DNA from: Nemertoderma westbladi
Taxonomy: Eukaryota > Xenacoelomorpha > Nemertodermatida > Nemertodermatidae
Direction: 5' to 3'
DNA length: 25,783 nucleotides
Assembly (NCBI GenBank): GCA_032718475.1
Contig: JAUCBJ010003622.1
Coordinates: 1-25,783 of the forward strand
This document shows, in pieces, positions 1 through 8,600 of this stretch; within the stretch, counting starts at the first letter, position 1; each line of letters opens with the position of its first letter. The position numbers and the translations under genes were made by a program. The notes under the pieces are model-generated. The model had not been told where the DNA came from, made no database searches, and saw nothing but the letters and a program-made list of their open reading frames with translations.

Positions 1-261
1 AATGGATTTCAACTGAGAAGTATGAATTTTGAGCACTTCTTTGGTAAGTTTTTTGTTTTTAACAATCTTATCGATATAGCTATTAGTTATCTAATTCTCT
101 AATAAAAGTACTTCTTCTAACTTGCATAGGAGGGCTGCCTTCTTCTCCTTCGTTCTTCATTAGTTGTTTTTACCACAGTAAATTCTCACTAATATTCAAG
201 GCTATCTCTGTCAATTAATAGTTAGGTAGGGGTAATTCTAAGGATAACAAAATTTAAATTC

Positions 262-375
262 ATGCAGGAAGGTTTGCACCTTCAACCAATAGATTGCAGA
301 CCAAGAGCTCAACCAACTGAGCTCAACAAACTGAGCTCAACCAAATGAGCTCAACCAACTGAGCTCAACCAACTG
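262..375 (-). repeat. tRNA-derived SINE fragment with the A-box segment repeated five times
   Basis: On the minus strand, five perfect-length 14 bp units of the form AGTTGGTTGAGCTC (305-318, 319-332, 333-346, 347-360, 361-374) are followed by CTGCAATCTATTGGTTGAAGG. The unit matches a tRNA-type RNA polymerase III A box (consensus TRGYNNARNNG). The downstream CTGCAATCTATTGG is shared with the SINE at 8899-9140. It is a head fragment with its A box expanded in tandem. Confidence 0.65.
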
Positions 376-1769
376 TTATACATTTTATAATCAATAGTTA
401 AGTCTGCAGACTGGAGGCGAGGCAGTCTATTCTACAAAGTTGAATACTTGTAGTTACACAACCAGTCTGAGAGGCACACAGTAACATTCAGTAGTTACAT
501 ATCTAAGCAGTACGGTGTAACATGACTACTTTATTTATTTGTTCTATTAATGATGGATATATTAAGCAATAATAAATATTGGTGTGTTGATGCAATTAAA
601 TACTAATCAGGTTTACTCTGGTTGTTGGGTAACCCTTTTCTTCTACTTTTTCAGTGACCAATATATTTTACTCAATGAGCCATTAAGAATTTGCCTGTGA
701 AAATCCACGACAGAAGTTTACGGCAGATTGAATTTGCCTTCAATCTTCGCGGCAGATGTTCACAGCAAATACTTCTCATAGAAGAGTATTGAGTTTTTGT
801 TGTGAAAACGGTTGCCGTTGTGGGCCTCCGTAAAGAAATTACTTGGGTACTTGAACCACGAATTGGTGGTTGTTACACAAGACTACTAAGGGCAGTCCTA
901 ACCATCATCTGCTGACAACAGACTAACGCCGGGAGCTTTATGGCACAATACCACCTGTATCAACCAACAAATTCTTCCACCCTCCGTGAACGCAGATACG
1001 ATTTTAATGAACACTGCTGGTAAAGTAAACATGAGTGAATACCAGATCTACTTTTCTCACAACCCACACAAGGAAGGCGTACCGTGGACGACCGGCTATG
1101 ACATTATAGACCAACTGGGAAGGGATACTGGAGAAACGAATGTGCAACAACTATGAAGAATTTGGGAGCCTGATGGAATGAACTCAATTCCATTGTCGGA
1201 GCTCGCTCGACCTAGTAGTATTAAATATGGAAGTTGGAGAGCAAGCAGTGCTAAGAGTCATTCGCATTAACGCAACTATTGCAACCGCTTTCACAAGATT
1301 TCACTAAATAATATTTAATTGTATGAAAACTAGTAAATTATTATTTAATTTGATCTAATTTCTACTGTCCGAGTTCGCTAGCTAGTAATATATGCTAATG
1401 TCACAAAAAATCTGAAGTATAAAGAAGGTCTGTCTCCAGAACTTCACATAGGTTCTAACGTTATTTGTTCATATGTTGGGTGGAAGTAGTATTGACATGA
1501 AGGAAATTCATAAACATATGCAGTGATATCCAACAGATTGGCCTTTAGGTAACTTATTGCAGAAAATTGTTGTTTATATATCAACATAAATATGAGATCA
1601 TTGGGCCATGGTCATCCAAATGCAGGGCTAACAACCTCAGAGTCATACTTCATGGCAGGAAAAGTAATCTGGTCATGAGTTTTCAGAAAACCAGTAAAAA
1701 CAATTTATTAAAGAATCTAGTTAATAAAAAAATAATAACTTAACCTTTTATTTTTTTTCTCCATTCTAG
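375..1769. other. Region upstream of the receptor exon, no gene identified
   Basis: No exon can be supported. A plus-strand frame of about 80 codons (about 911-1156, including FSHNPHKEGVPW) lies after a stop and lacks flanking splice signals I would trust; I do not recognise it. Two loosely similar blocks (about 1194-1231 and 1366-1400, TGTC-GAG-TCGCT) may be short repeat ends. The first coding exon of the receptor, with its ATG, may be here or left of the window. Confidence 0.4.
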
Positions 1770-1996
1770 TGTTACTTGTTATTATTCAGTTGCTGGTATC
1801 AAATATTCCAATGACTTCTGCCTCCATGTATTTTAATGAAAAGGGAACTGCTGTTTTAGACAGCGATAATCTTCGTCTATTCCATAAACTAGTTGGTGAG
1901 AATTCCAACTACAGATCAGATTTGCGACCTGTTAAAGACCCCAGCACTCAGATCGCAGTACGTCTTATCATTCAACTTAAGCAAATTATTAAGTTG
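1770..1996 (+). CDS. nAChR-like subunit, N-terminal exon (end of signal peptide and start of ligand-binding domain)
   Basis: Seen: after a pyrimidine-rich tract ending in TAG at 1767-1769, an open frame encodes a hydrophobic stretch (LLVIIQLLV) and then RLFHKLVG, LRPVKDPS and a segment ending KQIIKL. The exon closes at a GTTAGT donor (1997-2002). Known: this order (short helix, R-P-V box, then a strand ending QI-x-x-V/L) is the start of the extracellular domain of nicotinic acetylcholine receptor-type Cys-loop channels. Vertebrate exon 2 ends at the same point. The exon ends in phase 0 and joins the 4751 exon with no residue gained or lost against the family alignment. Inference: it is a membrane ion-channel subunit; the hydrophobic start is the tail of a signal peptide whose ATG lies in an exon I could not find. 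A second acceptor near 1789 is possible. Subunit type is not assignable. Confidence 0.8.
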
Positions 1997-2395
1997 GTTA
2001 GTAGGTTTATAAACTAATATATTTAGAATATTTTATAAATGTAAAATTTCTTCTTACATAACAACGTAACTCCTTAGGTCCTGTGTGTAATATATTAGTC
2101 CGCATTACACTGGTGAGAAACTCTATAACATTAGAGTTATTGTGGTGACTAACTGTAATTGTGCATCTGCAATCGGTCTAACTCTTCCACCAGCATTCAA
2201 TCAGTATAAAAATCATCACTTCACTGAATACATCTAATATGTCAAAATAAAGACATCAGGGATCATTGACACCAGAGGACGTTATGATCGAAAAAGAGAA
2301 ATCATTGTCTGCCGTCTCTGCGGCAGTCTCTGTCCAGAAATTGTAAATCAGACCAATGGAATAGCTCATTAAATCTTTAATAAGCTTTTAATAAT

Positions 2396-2416
2396 GATAA
2401 CCTTAAATCCATGGAA
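2396..2416. repeat. Target-site duplication of LINE copy A, left copy
   Basis: A 21 bp sequence beginning GATAACC is repeated perfectly at 3332-3352 and directly abuts both ends of LINE copy A. It is the expected scar of target-primed reverse transcription. Confidence 0.9.
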
Positions 2417-3331
2417 CTACTAGTATCGGCATGCTGCATTGCAGCTGCATTTTTAAGAATGCTGTGCCGGCTTGTTGACAAAATTGCGCCGCCACAACTC
2501 CCTATCACCCATGACATTTGCTAGATCATCCGCATCTTCAAGGCCAGTGTCCTTTAATATGCGTCTCAAGAAAGTCATGGGCTGTCCACCATGATTATTC
2601 ACTCCATGAGGCTGCCAAAGTACAAGATTATGCACTGGCTGGTCCTCACGGCGAAAGCAATGTCCTGCAAAGCGGAGGCGATTTTGTTCTAGTGTCAAGC
2701 TTGAGGGAACCAATGAGACACCTCCAATGTTATATAGTGTCTGGTTGGAGTTGTGTGCATTGTACTTAACACAATGAACCCGGCGTAGCATTCTTGTGAA
2801 TGTGCCATCCAGAGATTTGGTGTCCTCAGCAGTTAGAGCCCAGCATGGACTCCCGTAGAGGAGTACTGGAACTACTGCTGCTCTAAATAATCGGACCTTA
2901 AGTTTCCGATTAATTCTCGGTGACTTCCGAATCCTGGAAAGCCTATTCAAGGCTGCCCATGCCTTTCCCTTACGTATTCGAAGGTCCTCACCTGACTTCC
3001 GGATCCATGTTCCCAGGTAACAGAAGTCGTCCACATGCTCAAGCATACCATCCTTTGAGCTTATGCTCATCCGATCAGAGACCTGCTGAGAACTTTCAAA
3101 GTTAACTGTCAAAATTTTGGTCTTTCTGGAGTTAATAAAAAGACCAACACTAGAAGCAGCATGTTCCAATGAGCTGATGAGCCGTTGGGCTCCCTCTAGT
3201 GATTCTGAGAGTACTCCTAAGTCATCGGCAAAGTCTATATCAGTTAGGTACTTGGCAGGATTTCCTCGACTTCTGGAGCCAGAAGGTGGAGTTAACCTTC
3301 TAGATTACCTTAAAATTAATAAGATTAATAA
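2417..3331 (-). mobile_element. 5'-truncated LINE (non-LTR retrotransposon), copy A
   Basis: Read on the minus strand, an open frame from about 3315 down to 2453 encodes the end of a reverse transcriptase. It contains the catalytic YLTDIDFADDLG box (F-A-D-D form) just upstream of the first ATG at 3169, then CYLGTWIRKSGED, VLLYGSPCWALT, LDGTFTRMLRR and a C-terminal RLRFAGHCFRRED/LVLWQPHG segment. Known: this layout is typical of APE-type LINEs of the RTE/CR1-like groups; clade not certain. The 3' end after the stop reads CCGATACTAGTAG, a short TAG-repeat tail. The insert is flanked by a perfect 21 bp direct duplication at 2396-2416 and 3332-3352, so the truncation at about 3331 is the original 5' end of the insertion. 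It lacks the endonuclease and most of RT, so it is not autonomous. Confidence 0.88.
2453..3315 (-). pseudogene. C-terminal part of LINE reverse transcriptase (truncated ORF2)
   Basis: The open frame of LINE copy A runs from the 5' truncation point through the FADD catalytic motif (about 3228-3239) to a TAA next to the tail. The longest ATG-started part is 238 aa from 3169, but that ATG is internal to the RT domain and unlikely to be a real start. No frameshift or internal stop was seen, so the copy is fairly young. The palm A motif, fingers and endonuclease are missing, so no activity is expected. Confidence 0.8.
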
Positions 3332-3352
3332 GATAACCTTAAATCCATGGAA
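3332..3352. repeat. Target-site duplication of LINE copy A, right copy
   Basis: Perfect partner of 2396-2416. The flanking AT-rich sequences (TTAATAAG-like) also resemble each other loosely, so the target may itself have been a simple repeat. Confidence 0.9.
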
Positions 3353-3589
3353 GGTACTGGTACATTATGCAATAATGTTATTACTTGGGCACAATGTTGG
3401 ATATGCTTTATATATACAATGGAGGTATTGTACAATTTATTATAGTGCCAACATTTGGAGAATGTCAAATCAAATAGAGTTGAGCTGTTACAGTTGCATA
3501 AGAGCTCATTTTCAATCACTTCATTAATAACACCATGCAGCAATACCCGAGCTGAATATTTTTTTTATTTGTACTTCCCTCCTGTTTCA

Positions 3590-3820
3590 CTCTTAACATA
3601 CTTGAGGCCGTTACGTCCACTGTTAGAGATAAGACCTGTAAGTCTGCAGGTAAGTCTGCATGTTCCATAGATATGGATTAGATATGAGAGCAAGGATGGT
3701 CAGGTGTAAGTGGCTGAACTGGTTAGGGCTACTGATGAGGCTTGATAGGCCGAAACGTACGTATTGCGCTGGTTCCACTGATGTGCTTCCTTTTCTTGGT
3801 TTTCCATTTCTGAACAAATG
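3590..3820 (+). repeat. Hammerhead-bearing dispersed repeat, copy 1
   Basis: About 210-230 bp align by eye with 15675-15885. Shared blocks in the same order are CTTGAGGCCGTTA-GTCC, CTGTTA-AGATAAGA, GGATTAGAT, GTAAGTGGCTGAACT, CTACTGATGAG, TGATAGGCCGA, and the end CATTTCTGAAC. It lies inside the nAChR intron in the sense direction. Known: type I hammerheads occur in Penelope-like elements and in small non-autonomous retrozymes of animals. No protein-coding part is visible here, so this is either a non-autonomous element or a fragment of a larger one. Confidence 0.75.
3706..3780 (+). ncRNA. Type I hammerhead ribozyme motif, core intact
   Basis: Seen: CTGATGA (3732-3738), stem II GGCT/GGCC with loop TGATA (3739-3751), GAAA (3752-3755), then a minimal stem III of 3 bp, ACG/CGT (3755-3757 with 3760-3762) and a 2-nt loop. 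The H17 position is A3763, so predicted cleavage follows GUA at 3763. All core bases C3, U4, G5, A6, G8, A9, G12, A13 and A14 are present. Stem I next to the core is imperfect (GGGCTA against TTGCGC, 4 of 6 pairs); a distal helix forms between AGTGG/AAC (3709-3719, 3-nt bulge) and GTTCCACT (3772-3779). Known: tiny stem III and a long stem I with an internal loop mark the retroelement type I hammerheads. Whether this copy cleaves is unknown because stem I is weakened. Confidence 0.75.
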
Positions 3821-4228
3821 GCATCTTACTGCATGCATATGACACCAATCCATCATGGCACATACATTGGATGCTATGCTGTATTCATAACATAGGATAC
3901 AATGAAATTAAAAGATAATACGATAATACAAGTAGAGCAAGAGTAATGTTCTTGATATTAAAAAATTTGCAAATAAATTTCCATGAAATTTCGCAACTCT
4001 TAACAGCAGCCACAGTAAGATTCACCATCTATGGTATCTGTATTCACAGCCGACTGATTTTGTGCGCGAATATGGAATACTAAAGTCGTCAGAATTACAT
4101 AAGTGTGGCATAAAGTGTGACATAAGTGACATAAGAATGGCATAAAGGACATGGACTCCCAGCATGGGAGTCCATGCTAGGCTCTAACTGCTGAGGACAC
4201 CAAATCTCTGGATGGCACATTCACAAGA

Positions 4229-4567
4229 ATGCTACGCCGGGTTCATTGTGTCAAGTACAATGCACACATCTCCAACCAGACACTATATAACATTGGAGGT
4301 GTCTCATTGGTTCCCCCAAGCTTGACACTAGAACAAAATCGCCTCCGCTTTGCAGGACATTGCTTTCACCGTGAGGACCAGCCAGTGCATAATCTTGTAC
4401 TTTGGCAGCCTCATGGAGTGAATAAGCATGGTGGACAGCCCATGACTTTCTTGAGACGCATCTTAAAGGACACTGGTCTTGAAGGTGCGGATGATCTAGC
4501 AAATGTCATGGGTGATAGGGAGTTGTGGCGGCGCAATTTTGTCGACAAGCCGGCACAGCATTCTTAA
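4229..4567 (+). pseudogene. C-terminal fragment of LINE reverse transcriptase
   Basis: A 112 aa fragment beginning MLRRVHCVKYNAH and ending at the element's normal stop. It covers only the region after the RT domain (RLRFAGHCF, LVLWQPHG, FLRRILKDTG). It is homologous to 2453-2791 on the minus strand. Having no catalytic part, it is a dead fragment. Confidence 0.8.
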
Positions 4568-4597
4568 AAATGCAGCTGCAATGCAGCATGCCGATAC

Positions 4598-4620
4598 TAG
4601 TAGTAGTAGTAGTAGTAGTA
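4598..4620 (+). repeat. TAG trinucleotide tail of LINE copy B
   Basis: An uninterrupted run of TAG units directly follows the conserved LINE 3' end. Copy A has only two units at the same place, so the run is the element's own variable tail rather than chance microsatellite DNA. Confidence 0.85.
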
Positions 4621-4750
4621 AGTGTATGAATTAAAGAAGTGACTGTGGAATTTATGTTGTGATTAATTTTCAACAAAATTATTTATCAATAGATAGATGT
4701 TAGATATTACTATTAATTATTTTTATTATTCATAAATAATGTTTTTCCAG

Positions 4751-4905
4751 ATACAAAGCAATCAAGTATTTATTGCTAATTTCTGGATAGTAATGACCTG
4801 GGAAGACCAATTCCTTAAATGGGAACCAGAAGAATATGGAAATATTACGGAAATAAAATTTCCCGCATCGCATATATGGATGCCTGACATTACCATTTAC
4901 AATCA
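4751..4905 (+). CDS. nAChR-like subunit, second visible exon (loop D and WxPD region of the ligand-binding domain)
   Basis: Seen: TTTTTCCAG acceptor ending at 4750, open frame, and donor CA|GTAAGT at 4906. The product contains SNQVFIANFWIVMTWED, the W-x-PEEYGN box, and IWMPDITIYN. Known: these match the nAChR order N-Q, loop D tryptophan region, W-x-PEEY, and the W-x-PDI-x-x-YN signature. The exon is 155 bp, exactly the 45 bp plus 110 bp of the two separate exons in vertebrate genes such as the alpha-7 gene, and ends in the same phase. So one intron is absent here. Inference: it is a real exon of a conserved channel gene, since the splice sites and frame are intact. The next exon, which should carry the Cys-loop, was not found downstream in this window. 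That means either a long intron or a truncated gene. Confidence 0.9.
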
Positions 4906-5403
4906 GTAAGTATGAAGTTCCCTCTTTTTCAGGTGTGTCAAAATCTTAACATTCCCTTTAAAAATGTTTTTACTAAGGTTTCGAAATAATTGTCGTTACT
5001 TAAAGTTCCAACTTCAGTCAATCTGGGGATGCCATCACCATGTACATCATAGCCATAGAAAAGCAACTAATAAATGTTATAAAATGCATCATCACCAAAC
5101 TATCTCACTGGCCACATCAGCGGGCTGCTGTTGCTGTACCACCTACGTCGTGTTATCTTTGTCTCATTTCATGCAGCATTAATCTCCCAGTGCTTTGTCA
5201 CTGCCAGAAAAAATTAATAAACTAAGGGTGAAGAAATTATATTAAACTTCACCAATCTATCTATGCCAGTTAGTTAATTTGAATGTATGTAATGTATCGA
5301 TCGACATTAAGCGAATATTCGATTATTTGTTTTAAATACAAGATTACAATAATTGTGCACTAAAGTCTAAAGTCTAACATCTGAGTATTTTTGGTAGTTC
5401 AGT
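4906..5403. other. Gap between receptor exon and the minus-strand gene
   Basis: This 500 bp stretch starts with the donor GTAAGT of the receptor exon. It holds short open frames with no recognisable similarity and no Cys-loop-like exon. It also contains the 3' flank of the minus-strand gene, including its poly(A) signal at 5404-5409. Confidence 0.5.
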
Positions 5404-5409
5404 TTTATT
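5404..5409 (-). promoter_or_regulatory. Poly(A) signal AATAAA one base after the stop codon
   Basis: On the minus strand the stop TAA (5413-5411) is followed by A and then AATAAA. If used, the 3' UTR would be only about 15-35 nt. I saw no other AATAAA in the following 200 bp. Confidence 0.5.
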
Positions 5410-5410
5410 T

Positions 5411-5659
5411 TTAGTGGATTAGAGTTAATAAAGCAGCCATGGCAACCAAGACTACAATGGGAGACATTACTGGAGCAGCAGACTGATCGCCGCCACCCGG
5501 CAGGTAGATGGGGTCGCAGACAATCTTTGCGACACTCGAATCCGAGTTGGTACCCGGTAGAGGTATAGACACTCGGAACCCAGGTCGGCGTCCGTTATTC
5601 GTTGCTTCAATCTGTAGGTCGACAGACTCTGCGGTACCTGCGGTAATCTCGCGTTGACA
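5411..5659 (-). CDS. Exon 5 of the orphan surface-protein gene (C-terminal membrane or GPI signal)
   Basis: Acceptor TGTATTTCAG|TGT, then 82 codons and TAA at 5413-5411. It encodes CQREITAGTAESVDLQIEA, the last two cysteines, a glycine/serine/alanine-rich linker and a hydrophobic C-terminus with no cytoplasmic tail, the usual form of a GPI-attachment signal. Its base composition is more GC-rich and codon-like than the flanks. The ATG at 5722 in the intron gives a tempting but false signal peptide. Confidence 0.85.
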   Translation of the reverse strand, partial: CQREITAGTAESVDLQIEATNNGRRPGFRVSIPLPGTNSDSSVAKIVCDPIYLPGGGDQSAAPVMSPIVVLVAMAALLTLIH

Positions 5660-8600
5660 CTGAAATACAAACACCACCAATAAACCTAACTTCAGTATAA
5701 GCTTCAGTCTATATCGCCACATGTATTATCTATAAAATTTTAGAATTAAAATTCATTAAGAAATTTAAATTCATTAAAGTCAAATTAATTAAAAATAATG
5801 CAATTTACTGTGTACAGTATGATAGGAGTTATGGCTTTTTCACATTACGTTAACGTAACTTTACGATAACTTTATGATACCAGGCCAATATGTCACAAAA
5901 TTACCGCTGATGCAAAATATTTGTTTTGTTGGAAAACGGATCAGGTTACAGTATCGGATCGGTGTTTTCTAACCAAAACAATAAACTAAACTTTATTTCA
6001 TTTGAGCTAGAGCACCTTTTTCAATTGCTGCCAATGTGCGCCACTATCTGGATAATAGAGAATTGAAGTAAATTTTCTCGGTTAGAAACTAACACACTTA
6101 ATCCAATAGCACTGTATTACTATACTACACTAGGCCTATAATGTGGCCAATTAATTACATACCATTTGCTTACGCATCCATCGAATATAGTGGCAATGTA
6201 AACCGTTTTGCTCCCACAAACATTGTTTTGACGGTACTACAGTACATCTCATTTTTCATTCGTTATTATTCATCGTTACGGAATTACATTTCGCACGACT
6301 TTTCCCAGATAAAGAGTTATTTGGTGTTTCGAAGATGACGAACGTTAATTTGTGGAGCATAGTGAGACAAATTAATTATCAGAGAACACATTGATTTCGT
6401 TAGTTTTACTCCATTTGCCTCGGATTTATTATTTTTAATACCACAAACATTACGTTACGGAATTACAAAAATATATAAAAAAAGACAAGGGTTTTTTGGA
6501 ATTTTTTTAAAGTTGAAATTTAATTAAAGTTTGAATTTCGTTGAAATATAGCTGAGATACGGACGTTCAAATGTTGCATGGTTTTGCATCTGTGCGAGGC
6601 TGTTTTATTCTATTTAATTAATGCATCATTTTCTGGAACATTTTCTTTATTCCATTACGTAGCTGGGCAACAATGCATTACATTTCTAATCATACTATTA
6701 CATAGATATTCATACATCAACAATCTGTTCCAGATTATGGTGTATTTATTAAATAGAATAAAATAGCCTTGCACTGTCAAAACCCATGTAATTTTTGAAC
6801 GCTCATTATCTCAGCTACTTCCTAACCAAATTAAAATGTTTTTACATCCTTGGAATCCTTGCACAGCCAGCTAGACATCAGCACCAACAAATCACCACTA
6901 CAAGGTTGAAGAATAACTGCGGTGGAACTTGTGCAATATCGCCGGGACACTTTATGACACTTGTAGCTAAAGATTGAAAGCAAAAATAAAAATTCTGGCT
7001 CACCCACTAAGTGGTCGAGAAGTGAAATTCTCTTTGTTACAAATTTCATGCAATCTCATTTAACATTACGATTTGTAGAAATATTTGTGTGGGGGGGGGG
7101 GGGGGTCGTGTCATTGAATTAGGACAATATTATTATGGTATAAAAATGGCAATATACTGTAATACAATACTTTGAATGCGAACGTTAGAGGTAACTGAAG
7201 AAACTACAGTTACTTGTGTAAGGGGGGGGGGGGGGGGGGGGGGGGGTGTTATATCGATGATAATCATAAGGCTCCTATGCATTGTATATTGAATAACAAA
7301 ACTTAGAAATACATTATGAACGACACTAATGTTCCTTCTCGGTGTACCAGTCTACACCAACATAACACTAACGTCTCGCAGTGTACCAGTCTACACTAAC
7401 ACTGATGCCTCGCTGTGTACCAGTCTACACCAACATAACACTATCGTCTCGCAGTGTACCAGTCTACACCAACACTGATGTCTCGCTGTGTACCAGTCTA
7501 CACCAACACTGATGTCTCGCTGTGTACCAGTCTACACCAACACTGATGTCTCGCAGTGTACCAGTCTACACCAACACTGATGTCTCGCTGTGTACCAGTC
7601 TACACCAACACTGATGTCTCGCTGTGTACCAGTCTACACAACACTGATGTCTCGCAGTGTACCAGTCTACACCAACACTGATGTCTCGCTGTGTACCAGT
7701 CTACACAATCACTAACGTTTCGCAGTGCACCACTCTACACCAACACTAACGTCACACAGTTTTGGAAAATTGTAATTCCGTAACGTAATTCCGAAAGGTG
7801 AAATTGTAATTTCGTAACGCAAATATATCGACATATATATCACATTGCCACAAAAGGAAAATATTTGAGTATTGCCCATCGGTTAGAGGAAGATAATTTA
7901 GAATTTGAATGTCACATGTTGAGTAGTTTAAAAGCTATTTTGAAAATGTCATGTTTCTGTTACGGAATTACAAAATTCGCAATAGCGTTTTGTTATTTTT
8001 TCAAACGAAGTTGATTGCTTTCTAGGAAACCAATATTAATTTATTTCTTAAACACAACCGAGGTTGAACCATCTCTCACACAGGCAAATAAACAGACTAG
8101 GATTAATGTTATTTATAATGACTGTATTTCCGCCTTAATTGTAAGCAAAATTCGCACAGCAATTTTGGAAAATGTAAAACAATTAACAGTAAATTTCAAC
8201 TTCCAAGTAGGAGCCCACACATAACGGAATTTGCCTCCAATTTCTAATTTCAGATACTTTAGGATGTTAGGCATGAGATTCAATCATTAATTATCTGCGA
8301 AGGTTTTTTTATGAGCCTCTATGTCCGTTTATTCGTGAAATTAATGATCTAAAACACTAATAAACTATTGTTTCGTTACATTAGCTTACTATAATAATTT
8401 TACGCATTGTGCACTTGAGACTAAATTAGCACCACGCAGCAGAAAGTACAGTTTGCACCGTAATCTTTACCTTACTACCTTACATGACTAGGAATGAATA
8501 ATCTATTCACAGAAAATAGGCTACGTGTAGGCCAATAATCTTCATGGCTTTATTTATATTTATAGCTCTACTTACGGAAGTGGGGAATATCACTTCGTTC

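Larger units (their letters stand above)
4166..4620 (+). mobile_element. 5'-truncated LINE, copy B (inverted relative to copy A)
   Basis: This is the last 112 codons of the same reverse-transcriptase ORF (4229-4567) plus the 3' tail, in plus orientation. The protein differs from copy A at 6 of 112 positions. The 3' end is CCGATAC followed by about eight TAG units up to 4619, the element's microsatellite-like tail. At the 5' end a 10 bp inverted repeat, ATGGACTCCC (4151-4160) and GGGAGTCCAT (4166-4175), sits at the junction. That suggests a small inversion or template switch during insertion. I found no clear target-site duplication. Confidence 0.85.
1997..4750 (+). other. nAChR-like gene intron (2754 bp), loaded with mobile elements
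   Basis: This is the intron between the two receptor exons, with GTTAGT at its start and TTTTTCCAG at its end, phase 0. Within it lie a LINE on the minus strand (2417-3331), a hammerhead-bearing repeat on the plus strand (about 3590-3820) and a second LINE fragment on the plus strand (about 4166-4620). The remaining pieces, 2003-2395, 3353-3589 and 3821-4150, are AT-rich and show no further gene. A degenerate CATAAGTG-type repeat occupies about 4098-4150. Confidence 0.8.
6275..7971. repeat. Scattered 13 bp motif GTTACGGAATTAC on both strands
   Basis: Copies: 6275-6287 (+), 6454-6466 (+), 7772-7784 (-), a one-mismatch copy at 7806-7818 (-), and 7959-7971 (+). They flank the poly-G and minisatellite block on both sides and may be internal pieces of one decayed element. 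Confidence 0.6.
5660..8575 (-). other. Intron 4 of the orphan gene (2916 bp)
   Basis: It holds two poly-G runs (7091-7105 and 7222-7246), a 34 bp minisatellite (7342-7760), several copies of GTTACGGAATTAC on both strands (6275-7971) and one copy of a dispersed CCAAAACAATAAA repeat (5941-5988). Short open frames within it are not supported as genes. Confidence 0.75.

Noticed and set aside
911-1156. Open frame of about 80 codons containing FSHNPHKEGVPW, considered as an upstream receptor exon
   Set aside because: It resembles no part of a Cys-loop receptor and has no convincing acceptor or donor at suitable places.
2518-3527. Plus-strand ORFs over the LINE
   Set aside because: They are antisense to the reverse-transcriptase frame and have no similarity of their own.
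5467-5722. ATG at 5722 (minus) opening a 103 aa frame with an apparent signal peptide
   Set aside because: The segment before 5659 is intron read-through: a strong TTTCAG acceptor precedes TGT at 5659, and the upstream exons join there in phase, giving a better gene model.
7342-7760. CRISPR-like array of 34 bp repeats
   Set aside because: The repeats are contiguous with no unique spacers, and the context is eukaryotic introns. It is a minisatellite.
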